Assembly (NCBI RefSeq): GCF_038396675.1
Contig: NC_088921.1
Span: 29,189,501-29,253,500, forward strand
DNA: 64,000 nt
Direction: 5' to 3'
Origin: Hydra vulgaris
Taxonomy: Eukaryota > Cnidaria > Hydrozoa > Anthoathecata > Hydridae
Under the pieces are notes generated by a model. The model made no database searches and was not told the origin of the DNA. It worked only from the letters and a program-made list of their open reading frames with translations. A program made the translations under genes and the position numbers. Below are positions 1 through 10,243 of the stretch, piece by piece. The stretch's first letter is position 1. Each line of letters begins with the position of its first letter.

Positions 1-1022
1 AAACGAGAGGCTACTCTTTTCTGATAATGGCCAATACATTCTAGCTTTTCGATAATACAATCACCATATAGTTTACTTTTAACAACATTAGATAATGAAC
101 TTGAGTCACCATCTTCAAGGTACTTAGTATATCTTAGATTATATTTTTGTATTGACGAATGAAATATTTCTTGAGCCCCAACAGTTTCCATTGATCCTGC
201 TGAGCCAAAATGATTAACCTGGCAATTGTGTGGAGCTTTTCAACATTCAAAATCAATAGGATTGTTTATTCTTTTACGTACTTCACACTGCATGCAAAAC
301 TTAGATAAAGAAAAAACATTAATCATCTTTTTATTTTTATGTGAAAGACCAGCAACAACACCATTTAGGGAAGAGTATCCACGACGTTGCCATGTTCTGT
401 CTATTGATATGCCACCGTCAATAATTTCATCATCAGAAGCATTTACATTTATCATTTCTCTTAGTTCTGATACAGCAGCTTTCATACTCTGAGAACTAAT
501 TTCCTTTTAAACTTTATGTAATTTATTGTTTGTAAGGTCACTGTGAGGCATATTCATTATAGCAGTAAAAGTAGACATAGCTTCGTTATCACGTCCAATT
601 TCAAGAAATGCCATAACAGCACGTAAATTTATTTTATATGGGTTTGAACCAGGTTTTGAACTTTGATTTATATATGGAGATGAATAAAATATACTTTCAA
701 AGTCACAGTTTGAACATTGTATAATAATTCCAATAGAAAATCCCATACGTACAGATTTGTTATGCAAAACAGTTAGCTTGCTATTACACTCACTGCATGT
801 AGAATATATTTTTAATAATTCTAAAGTTAAATATAAAGAAATATTGTCGACTTCAGAATCACAATTTGTTTCAGCGCTAAAGTTATGTTTTTTCTTAAGC
901 TTTGATGCACTTGTTGTTTCTGATTTCCTGCTACATTCAATTACTTCCTTTGCTTTCCTTGAATATTTATTTCCTTGATATTTTCTCTTTAAATTTCTAA
1001 CTTTATTTTTTTTGTTTGCCAT
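1..1022 (-). pseudogene. Mutator-like transposase (PF20700-type), broken, truncated by window edge
   Basis: One reading frame runs from the ATG at 1022 down to base 1 and is interrupted by two in-frame stops, TAA at 509-507 and TGA at 242-240. The N-terminal part is basic and lysine-rich. A zinc-knuckle-like CSEC...CSNC stretch follows, then the family core: SIDRTWQRRGYSSLNG (first catalytic Asp region), FCMQC, and beyond the second stop NHFGSAGSMETVGAQEIF, YLEDGDSSS (second Asp region) and ECIGHYQKR. These are the hallmarks of the Mutator-like transposase domain common in cnidarian genomes. The TGA at 242-240 sits where the family normally has Trp, so it looks like a TGG to TGA change. The two stops with an otherwise uninterrupted frame suggest a fairly young dead copy. 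The element end beyond base 1 is not visible. Confidence 0.75.
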
Positions 1023-1414
1023 ATTCAGATAGATAGTTTTCAGTTAAATTCAGACAAAGTTTTCAGTTAAAATACATTAGAATAATGAGACAGAGCACAT
1101 TTTTTTAAAATGATATATTTTGTAGAACAGTAGAAAAGCATAATAGATCTAACATAAGCATAATAGGTCTAACACTGAGAAATACTTCAAAATTTCTAGT
1201 GGAAATCTTCAAGAAGTAATTAATAAAATAGTTGTTTACACCGTTGCTAAGGCGTTGCTAAGGAGTAGGAAAGTGCATTGATCACAATAATTGTATTTTT
1301 TGTTACTTTTAAAGCACATAATAGTAAAAATTGATTATGGATTTTGTACTTTAATGTTTAAAATAGCATAATTCAAAATAAAATAAAAATTTTTTTTTGA
1401 TTTTTAATAGTGAG
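1023..1414. other. AT-rich flank, no gene seen
   Basis: Upstream flank of the Mutator-like pseudogene. It contains a short doubled phrase (GTTGCTAAG twice near 1243-1262) but no coding signal and no clear terminal inverted repeat that I can pair with the visible part of the element. Confidence 0.5.
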
Positions 1415-1552
1415 CCACCTTAATAAAGTTTTACAAAAAAGAAATAATTTAATAAAGTTTTAATTATTTAATAAAGTTTTACAAAAAAGAAATTATTTAA
1501 TAAAGTTTTACGAAAAAGAAATTATTTAATAAAGTTTTACAAGAAAGGTTCT
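1415..1552. repeat. Tandem repeat, about 28-30 bp unit
   Basis: Four to five imperfect copies of a unit built on TTAATAAAGTTTTAC followed by AAAAAGAAATTA lie head to tail. Copies differ by single substitutions and one is shortened to TTAATAAAGTTTTAATTA. Confidence 0.8.
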
Positions 1553-1816
1553 TTAGCGAGTCATTACCATTATTATACTTACCTTTGCAAAACTTTGCTT
1601 TTCTTTTTGAAATAATATCAACGGGTGAACGTGAAGGAGGAAACTTTCGGGGTTTGGTTTCTATGCATGCTAAGTTTGACTCAATTTTAGGTCACACGTT
1701 TACATTCTTGCTCCACAAAGTATTTCATTAAAATTTAAAATTAAACTATTTTCTATATATCTAAAGCAGTTAAAACTCATTTGATAAAAAGAATTGTCCA
1801 TTTTATGCTGTCCTAT

Positions 1817-1842
1817 TTGATACTACAATATTGTAGTATCAA
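1817..1842. repeat. 26-bp perfect palindrome
   Basis: TTGATACTACAAT followed directly by its reverse complement, with no spacer. It can form a cruciform. No flanking gene explains it. Confidence 0.85.
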
Positions 1843-1931
1843 TTACTACGGTGTCAAGTTACCGTATCTACCGTAAGATCGTATTTCTGTAGTCATACGT
1901 TGGGTAGATTTAAATGCTAAAAATTGCGGCA

Positions 1932-2150
1932 CAAAAGAATCTTTTATTTGAATTTTTCGATGTCACAGATGCAACTGCTGTAGGATTAACAGAACGGGTA
2001 TGTGATTGACTGACGATGCAAGGTTTAAATTTAGAGAAGATACGAGATCAGGGTTATGATGGCTCCAGTGTAATGAGTGTAAAGAAGGTGGAGCATAAAA
2101 ACTATTTGGAGATTTGATAACTGAAGCACCTGTGCCATACATAAATACAT
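1932..2150 (+). pseudogene. hAT-like (DUF4371/ZMYM1-type) transposase fragment
   Basis: Conceptual translation gives FFDVTDATAVGLTERV, a TGA stop, LTMQGLNLEKIRDQGYDGSS, then after a frame change KLFGDLITEAPVPYI. The RGQGYDG-like motif is the signature of the DUF4371 region in hAT-derived transposases, where this Asp is catalytic. Only about 70 codons survive, with at least one stop and one or two frameshifts, so this is an old relic. The strand is set by the motif order. Confidence 0.65.
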
Positions 2151-3589
2151 TGTTCTTCTCATAACCTAAACTTAGTTCACGGCGATTTAAGCCTGTTATT
2201 TTATTGTGAGCATGCGCATAAGTTACGTTTGATAAAGTTACAAAAAAAAATGGCGATTAGATTTTTCGGCAAATAATGAAAATTTGTTTTTTTATTTGTT
2301 ATTAATGAGGTACAAATTTCACATGAATAAGTAAGCACAACAAATTTTTGGAATTTTATATCCTTAAGTGTTTAACCTAAATCGTGAAAATAAATGAGAA
2401 TGTTTGTAAACAAAGAAAATATCTCAGTTCAAAATTAAAGGTTTTTTAAGTTTAAAAACTAAACATCTGTCATACAACCTATAGAATATCTTTTGTTTGA
2501 AAATTTTTTGGCCAAAAAGTTTAATTGATTCAAATTCTGTAATAAAAGCAAAAAAAATCTGTATGCTCTGTTTTAACCGATCATTTTTTTAACTAAAATA
2601 AAATGATTTAACGGCAAGCTATGTATATATTCTATACCTTTTTGTGCGTTCTGAAAAAATTTCTTACCACTATAAAAACCTAAAATTGTACAAAGTCTGG
2701 TGTTGTATTATTCAATTCTAACTAAGTAATTATAAACATGTTAAGAGATACATGTATTTATAATTTATGAGATAACACTTGTAATCATTTACTTTAAAAT
2801 GTGTAAGAGATTCCACAGTTATGGAAATTCTAATGTTTGCCCTTAACTTGTAGACATAGATAATGTCATATTTTATTGAGTAACAACTTATAAGATTTAT
2901 GATATTCAAGATATTAACTAGAAAATTTACGTTTAATTGTGTAACGTATTAATTAAACTATAAATATGCAAGACTTAATGTTGTAATGCATAGAAAATAT
3001 TGATTTAAAAATACTTAAACTTCATGCAACATTTTTCTATTGTAATTTTTCATTAAAAAACTAAAAAATGTCCCTCCGATAACTTTTAAACACAAATATA
3101 AATACGAACCTTGTTAAGTCGGACTCTCAAGGGAAATAGATGAAGTTCGATAATAGATAATAGTCCGACTTAGCGAATGTCCTTAAACGAAGCTCTCAGT
3201 ATTTATAGAATGTTCAAAGGAAATTAAATATCTGACTTATCCAGGTCTGAATTTAAGGGGTTCGACTTATCCAGGGTCTGAATTTAAGGGGTTCTACGGT
3301 AGTTTCTACTGATAATACATTTCTTATGCACAATGCTACCTTATAAACTATTTGATTATAAATCCGGGAAATTTTCAACAGCAGTATTAATTATATCAAT
3401 ATATACTTCCATACTATAAAACTTAAAGTACAATTATTTTTTTTTAGTTTTCGGTAATGGTGCAGAATAGGGAGCCATTATTATTATTTTTAAATAATAA
3501 TACATTTCTGAATTATATACTCCTTAGAAAACCTTTTTTTTAAAAGATTGGATTTTCAATACAAATTTGTATACAATAAAATTTAAGAT
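2151..3589. other. No gene seen; AT-rich, 3' flank of the RAG1-like gene
   Basis: Stops in all frames and no recognisable domain. It includes a two-copy 30-bp direct repeat at about 3234-3293. I looked for RSS-like or Transib-like ends here to pair with sequence upstream of 8026 and found none. Confidence 0.5.
3234..3293. repeat. Two-copy 30-bp direct repeat
   Basis: GACTTATCCAGG followed by TCTGAATTTAAGGGGTT occurs twice in tandem with one base inserted. A related GACTTAG phrase lies about 70 bp upstream. Confidence 0.75.
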
Positions 3590-6500
3590 CTAAACATTTT
3601 TTTTTCTTTTTTTTATTTCTGGTTTCATAGCTTTAGCTTTCGGATGGTTTCTGAGATAATGTTCTTTCAGCGTGCTTTTTAAACGACTACAGCCTTTCAT
3701 ATGCCAAAACAAACGATTAAGGTTGTTAAATTCGGCATGTAAACTTTCGCCGCCTTGTTCCCCATAAACGCCAATGCCTAATCCCCATTTCTGAATAAAT
3801 TGAATTACATGGGATTCAAGCAAATGCATCTTTGGAGTTACAGATGCACTTGGCCAAGTCAACCGATAATACTCCATAAGCGTACGGATTGCTAAGTCTA
3901 AAATTAAATAATTTGAGTACTGAAAATCTTTTACACAACTTCCTTTAAATATACTAATCAAATATCTACCTAAAAGCAATCAAGACAATCATGCTCGTTT
4001 GCAAAATTTACTTTTCAATAAGCTCAAAAATGTGTTAAACTCAATCATCAATCTGCTTAAAAAGAAAACCTACCTAATTCTTGAATATCATTCTCTTGAA
4101 AAGATTGCGAGCTGTTCATGAGCTTATGACATTTTGAATAATAATGAAATAACTGCCTAAAATTCTGGCTCACTTTAACAGATAATAAATGAATATCGGT
4201 GCCAATAAAACCAAGAGTTGAGATTAGTTTTGGAATGGAATTGCACAAATCTAACAATGGCTGAGGCTAAAAAAATATTTATAAAATTAAATAATTTTTC
4301 AATATTTTACAACAACAAAAAAAACACTTTTGCATGAGATTAAACTGATTTCTGCGGATTTTTGATCAATTCTAATAACTTTTGTTTTTGTCGACAAGCA
4401 TTAGTTTTTTTCTTGCAATAACCAATTTACTTTTTCTGCTTAATTGTAGTGGATGTAATAAGCAGGGGTGTCTCTAATCCCTCTAATTTGCGAGGATCGG
4501 GTAGTTCAAAACAAAAAATTAGAAAAAAATTAAAGGTTTTATATGAACAATTCGAAAGCCACTTTAGGATTTTTCCCAGTGACCTAATGTTTTTCAATTG
4601 CTGCTTTTCAGAACAACTGTTCCTAATAAAAAAACACATAAAAATATAAATAATATATACTATTAAATAAAAACCTTAAGCATTATGTGAACATGGTTTC
4701 CAACAAAGCATTTTCCATGATAAGCCTGTCTTTCTACTTTATTAGCCTTCAACACTTCATCAAGTTGCTGAATGCAGGGACCTGAAGTTTTATCAAGTAC
4801 GTTTGCTTCATTTAATGAACTTAATTCTTTTATCTAGAAAAATATATTTAAAGTTTTAAAATATAAGCATACATATATAAATTTTTAATAACATTTTTAT
4901 TTAACAAAAATTTCATTTTAAACTTAATTAAACATTTTTGAAAACATAGTTTCATAATAATAAATACCTTGTCGTTTTTTATTAAATCATAGTAAACTAT
5001 TCTTGGTGTATATATGTTCCTAATTTCTTCTGTTTTATCTGGCTCACATATAACCTTTAGAGAAATTGTGTCTTGTAGAAGTGCAATTTTATTGTCACAG
5101 TCTTCAATAACACATTTTACAAAATTGGATTGAACATGCATGTTAACATATTTGTCAAAATCAGCTTTACCAATTATATTATTCTTTAAAGCAAGTTCTC
5201 CAGCAAGCTTTATATCTATTAAGTGGCATTCGTCTTCAAACATGTTGAAAAACTTTAAATAGGTACCCAAAGATATATGTAAAGCAGGTACAGCAACCTA
5301 ACAAAATTTCAAAGGTTTATTAGACTACCAATACTAAACTCATGATTGAACCAACAAAGAGTACTAAAAAGATTAAAAAACAGAAGTGCTAAATTATATT
5401 ACCTGGTCTAGAGGAATATTAAATAAAGTTTCATTAATCACATTGTTGAATAATTTAGCATTTTTCAAATTTCCTCCATTACTTTGAAAACGATGAAAGT
5501 CATTGTTTAAGGAGTTTAAAGACCTTTGTGAAACAACATGCTCTCTACATAATGGAGCTAGTTGGACATCTTTTTTGGTGATGTCACAAAAAAGACAGCA
5601 ATGCCGACCTATGCATAACAGAAATGGTATCAGTATAGTAAGGTTTTCATTGATTTTTAATGTTTTTAAAGTCCTTAAGTTTTCTTGATAAGATTTATTT
5701 ACTTTCTAAAAAAAATGGTTTTTTGTATAAGTGTAATAAAAGCAGAGCAAACTTACCAATAGCTCCTGTAACTCCATATACGCTGCAAAGAAAATCATAA
5801 TCACCAAACATAAAGACACGAAAATTGCAATTTCTAAATATTAATAACTGATAAATAACAATTGAATTGTTAATTATCAGTTATTAATATTTAGAGAAGC
5901 ATAAAAAAATAACAATTTAAATAAATAAAAAGATTATAATTTTGTATAAACTATAATTGCTTTTATCATTGGCATTATAACTTACTGCCATATCATGTTT
6001 TGTATCTCATCAACTTGCGATGTGTAACGAGACAGTCCTACTATAAGGTTAGTTCGATAGTCTTTGGCTTCAAATGTGCTGAACACAGTACTATTTGATT
6101 TTGAGTTAGGTTGATCTTGGTTAACTATTTGATAACTCATTTTAAATGAACCACCTCCATAATCTCCACCAATTTTTATGTGGATTTCATCACACTTTAT
6201 TCCATTTTGTTTTATTAACCTGAAACTTAAAATTAAAAAAAAAACAATAAAAAAAGAATAATAGCTTCGACTCTTTATATGTTTAAGTAAAAAATATATT
6301 AAACTTTATAACCTTTGCAAATATATTAAACTTTATACCTTTGAAGAACATTTAGCCGGTTTTCAATATTTGAAGGTAGATTTTCTATGTATGCCCAGGG
6401 AGCATGTTTGATTTCAAGAGTAGACTTATTATTTTCATTTTGAAATGTAAAATTCTCATCCAACACAATAAGATCATTACCTGCCCAGGTATTTGCAACA

Positions 6501-8026
6501 GCTCTTTGTTTACTGTTAGAAGCAGTCTGGACATTTCTTGAATTCAACCATCTACAATATTTTGTAAGTAAACTTTTTCCTCAAATTAATTTTTTTATTA
6601 TAAAAGCATTAATAAGACATTATTAAAAATTCACTTTAACACATCTTTACATACATTTATGTGTAAACTTTTTTAATAATTGAAATTTCTTTAACTAATT
6701 GAAAAAATATTTTACCTAGACATTGTTTTTAGTTTATTCCATGGTATCCCCACATCAGCTTTAAAGGCAACCAATTCTTCTGCAGAAAACTCAACAACTC
6801 CAACGTTAGCATTTTCCAAAATTTTTCTCTTTTGATTATAATCAAATGATTTTAGCATAACTGCAGTTTGCATTACTTGTGAATCTTTAGAAATTCCAAT
6901 CTGATGACTAACCTCCTCCATTAGAAGTCTGTTTCTTTTTTTAAGCGTACTTGTACTGCATGATGCACTTTCCTTGTAAGCTTTAGGTGTTACAGTTAAG
7001 CAAAGAGGCTTTAAAAAAAGTATATATTTATACATTAAAAATATCATAACAATAATCTATATTATTATGTTTATTTTAAACTTTAGACTAATTCATTTTT
7101 TCCTTAAAATTTTGCATAACGAATTTAATTTTTTTTTGAATACTTACTCTTGGCCCACCAGATGGAAATTCTATTGTAGTTGTTTTCGAATGCTCAAGTT
7201 TGTGCTTAATGACCTGCACGACTGCAGCTTCAATATTTCGAGAGATATCACTTGATTTATTGACTTTATAGAAATCATCAATGATTGTACTATGCTCTCT
7301 CTTTAAATGATCGTTTTGGCAATCATGACATTCATATTTGTCTTTAAAAAGAATTTTTTTTTCACAAAATTTGCATGCTATATATGAATGTTTTATCATT
7401 TCTGATACATGCACAGAACTGCAAAGGTTATTAACCATGATATAGGTTGAACATATAGGACATTTTGCTTCATTTTCTAGTTTACCTTTAATAAGCAATG
7501 CAATGCATCGGCTACAAAAAGAATGCTGACAATCTTTAATCATAACTGGTTGATGCATTATTTTTTCACAAACTTTACAAATACATAATGTTAAATGAGG
7601 ATTAAGCTCAAGATTTAATTCAGAATACTGATCTTGGTTCAAAGGTAAGGGTAAGGATTTTAGAAACAGATTAAGGTTTATTTGCGTCCATCTTTTAAAT
7701 GCTCCTGGTCTTCCTACATTTGGCTTTGGTTTTCGACCAGCTTTACCAAATACACAATTACACTCATTTGCTTGACATTTTAACCAAATTTTTGGTATAA
7801 CATTGAAAGTTTTATTACCTCGGTTTTCATAATTCACCATAGTTGCATTGCATTTCAAACACATTTGTGCTGGATGAACATCTAAACAATCTTCAGCAAT
7901 ATTTATTTTAAAAATATTATAAATTCTATCACGCCTACTGATGGTTTTTATAGAGTCTTTTCCAGTCAAATTTCCACAAATTCTGCATACTCTCAGTAAT
8001 TTTTGTTGATGTTTTTCAGCCATCAT
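3590..8026 (-). CDS. RAG1-like recombinase/transposase, ten exons, apparently intact
   Basis: Exons (minus strand): 8026-7148, 7008-6716, 6551-6339, 6219-5986, 5833-5757, 5608-5403, 5297-4968, 4833-4675, 4266-4074, 3897-3590. Every junction has GT..AG and the phases join to one 963-codon frame; vertebrate RAG1 is about 1040. Residues 14-60 resemble the RAG1 N-terminal zinc region (CRICGN, then VHPAQMCLKC). A C3HC4 RING lies at C150, C153, C166, H168, C171, C174, C189, C192. GGPR at 290-293 aligns with the GGRPR start of the nonamer-binding region. The core keeps D481 (GGDYGGGSFK), D551 (FGDYDF), zinc pair C570/C573, histidines H886/H891, and E912 (GGESLH). D551 to C570 is 19 residues, as in human RAG1 D711 to C730. 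Motif recognition and splicing are seen; DNA-cleaving ability is inferred. It could be a domesticated gene or an intron-bearing RAG-like transposon. Start chosen at the first ATG (8026); an AG acceptor-like site just upstream allows a 5' non-coding exon. Confidence 0.9.
4273..4674. other. Intron 8 of the RAG1-like gene, open on both strands by chance or from an insert
   Basis: About 400 bp lie between exons 8 and 9. A stretch near 4427-4649 is open on both strands. Splicing it in at the AG near 4628 would put an in-frame TGA after four codons. Exon 8 joins exon 9 directly in phase 0 (HIMLK to PQPLLDL), which gives the expected protein, so I treat this segment as intron. Confidence 0.6.
5834..5896. 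repeat. Hairpin containing the exon 5 acceptor of the RAG1-like gene
   Basis: CTAAATATTAATAACTGATA on the left is matched by TATCAGTTATTAATATTTAG on the right, separated by about 20 bases that are themselves partly palindromic. On the minus strand the inner copy ends in the AG that must be used as acceptor for exon 5. The acceptor is therefore in the stem. Confidence 0.8.
6292..6344. repeat. 26/27-bp tandem duplication spanning the exon 3 donor
   Basis: AAATATATTAAACTTTATA plus CCTTTG occurs twice in a row (6292-6318 and 6319-6344). On the minus strand this repeats the donor context CAAAG|GTATAA as CAAAG|GTTATA 27 bases into the intron. Use of the second site would add a TAA stop. Confidence 0.75.
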
Positions 8027-8499
8027 CAAAATGAAGATTTTATAAAAACCTCTTGACTAAAAAATGAAAATATATTTCATAAAAAAATGATCGGTTATAG
8101 AAACTAAAATTTTTTGAGAGACGATTAACAATATTTTTATTAAAAACTAACCCAAATACCATAAAAATTTTATTTCGTCAATAATTAGCATCTATGACAT
8201 AGACTATGTAAAGTGTTAGTTTAGGTAATATTCCAGTTAAAAGTTAATTAATTAAAGTGGATGTTTAAATATATTTTTCACATTGATTTTATGCTTAAAC
8301 TAACTCATTTACGTAAAATTTCATTTTATGAGTCAAAATATTAGCAACCATTAAAATATTGTCTTTAAAAACAGAAAACAAGGTTGAATCATGATATACA
8401 AATTGAACACGCAAAATATAAAATTAGATAACAGAGTATTTGTAACAGACGCATGCGCATAATAAAATCCCAAGCTTTCATAAGTATTGAATCACCGTG

Positions 8500-8555
8500 A
8501 TTGGCTTCGACGGCATCATTAACAACTAGTTGTTAATGATGCCGTCGAAGCCAAT
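8500..8555. repeat. 56-bp perfect palindrome
   Basis: Starting ATTGGCTTCGACGGCATC and reading to the centre in ACTAGT, the sequence is the exact reverse complement of itself with no spacer. The arms contain CpG dinucleotides, which are rare around it. It lies about 475 bp upstream of the RAG1-like start codon. Confidence 0.9.
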
Positions 8556-9159
8556 ATACCAGCCATAATATTTTTTGAAACAATAAGTCAGATTTTCAAT
8601 TTTTTGGCTTTAATGTTGAAAAGACTTTGTTCAAAATTTTTTTAAATAGTTCTAAATTTCAATTTAAGGGGTTTAAAATTTTTTCAAGGTTACAATTTTT
8701 GAACGCTAAAAGAATGTGTTACGAAATTTAGAACTGAAGAGCTTAGTACATAATAGATGTTTTGAAAAAAGTAACATAATAGATGTTTTGAAAAAATCTA
8801 CTTTGATCAGAGATATAACACTTCAAAATAAGGATTTGTAATGATTAAAATTTATTTTGAAGTTCTTTTAGCATTAAGCTAAAACAGAACAGAAAACTAT
8901 TCATAGTAACTATTCTTTATAAATTCATTTAACAATAGTAAAAAAAAAAATGTTTTATCAACATGTTGCTCTCGCGTTTGGGGCAAAATTTTAGGGTTTT
9001 TTATTCCCAGACTCCAATCATCGCAATTTTTTTGCAAAACGTATATAAAAATAAACTTTAAAATATTTTAATATTATTTATTTTTACGAATTTTTTGGGG
9101 TTTGTTCTTGAAGCTAGCTATCTCAAACATCAAAAAATGCTGGAAAATGCTGCGACCCT

Positions 9160-9396
9160 GAACTTGTTTATTTGTCAAGTTTTTAGAACTTAAGCTTGTT
9201 TACCTGCCATGTTTTTAAAACACTTGTTTGTTTGCCATGTTTTTAAAACACTTGTTTGTTTGCCATGTTTTTAAAACACTTGTTTGTTTGCCATGTTTTT
9301 AAAACACTTGTTTGTTTGCCATGTTTTTAAAACACTTGTTTATTTGCCATGTTTTTAGAATTTAAAACACTTGTTTATTTGTCAAGATTGTAACTT
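9160..9396. repeat. 28-bp minisatellite
   Basis: About six near-identical units of GCCATGTTTTTAAAACAC plus TTGTTTGTTT follow each other, flanked by diverged units (TTGTCAAG replacing TTGCCATG) that continue to about 9520. There are no spacers, so it is not a CRISPR array. Confidence 0.9.
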
Positions 9397-10243
9397 AAAT
9401 AAACTTAGAATTTATAATTATTAGATTATAGTTTATAACTTAATTAAACTTAGAATTTAAACTTGTTTATTTGTCAAGATTTTAGAATTTAAAACACTTG
9501 TTTATTTGTTTTTAGAATTTGAAATAACTAATTAAAGTAGTAACATCATTTCAATAAAAAAAATTTTTTTTAGTTAAAAAATGAACGTCTGGAGAAAAAA
9601 ACTCTAATTTGTTTCGAATCCGGCATTTAACCAAAATATAAGACACCACTTACCTCTTCTTATTATCCAGCCATTTTAGTGGTTATTATTTTATACTAAT
9701 GCAATACCGAACCATTTTTTTAAAATAATGATTTCGTTCTTAAGATATGGAGACCACACAATGAGTTCAATTAACGGTTAAAGAAAAGTGAATACAATTT
9801 GCAATGATTTACTGCAAAAACTTTGAAATGTATTTTTTAACATACCAAAAGTTTTAAGTATGTTAAAAAATACATTTAATTTTTTAATTTTAACTCAGAG
9901 CTAAAAATCGCACTAATATTTTTGCATCGTCAGCATAAGTCTTTGAAATATTGTTAAAATTATTAGGTAAACGAAATTTTTTTTAAATTGCATAGAGTTT
10001 TTAAATTTAAATAGAAACAGAAAGAAAAAAATTTTTTTTATATTTAAAAAAAAAAATATTTTATTCTTAAACTTGGGTAGAATAAAATATGCAAATCAAT
10101 GTGTAATTAAAAGAACACAAAATGGAAGAAAAAACATTGGGAATTAAAAAATTAACAATTCAAAAATGAATAACTAAAAATAGAATATTCAAATAAAAAA
10201 CCAATTAGTAAAAAAAAATTTTTTGAGACGTTGAGAGGTTCTA

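Larger units (their letters stand above)
8030..10243. other. 5' flank of the RAG1-like gene; no further gene seen
   Basis: No conserved coding sequence, kelch repeat or PHD finger was recognised here, so there is no RAG2-like neighbour on this side. The stretch holds the palindrome at 8500-8555 and the minisatellite at 9160-9396; the rest is AT-rich. Confidence 0.5.

Noticed and set aside
4427-4649. ORFs on both strands inside the RAG1-like gene, candidate extra exon
   Set aside because: Splicing it in breaks the frame after four codons, while exon 8 to exon 9 joins cleanly in phase 0 and gives the expected core sequence.
8493-8499. CACCGTG as an RSS heptamer for the RAG1-like gene
   Set aside because: One 7-mer with no nonamer at 12/23 spacing and no partner at the other side of the gene; chance expectation is high.
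9160-9396. Regular repeats as a CRISPR array
   Set aside because: Units are contiguous with no unique spacers and the genome is eukaryotic.
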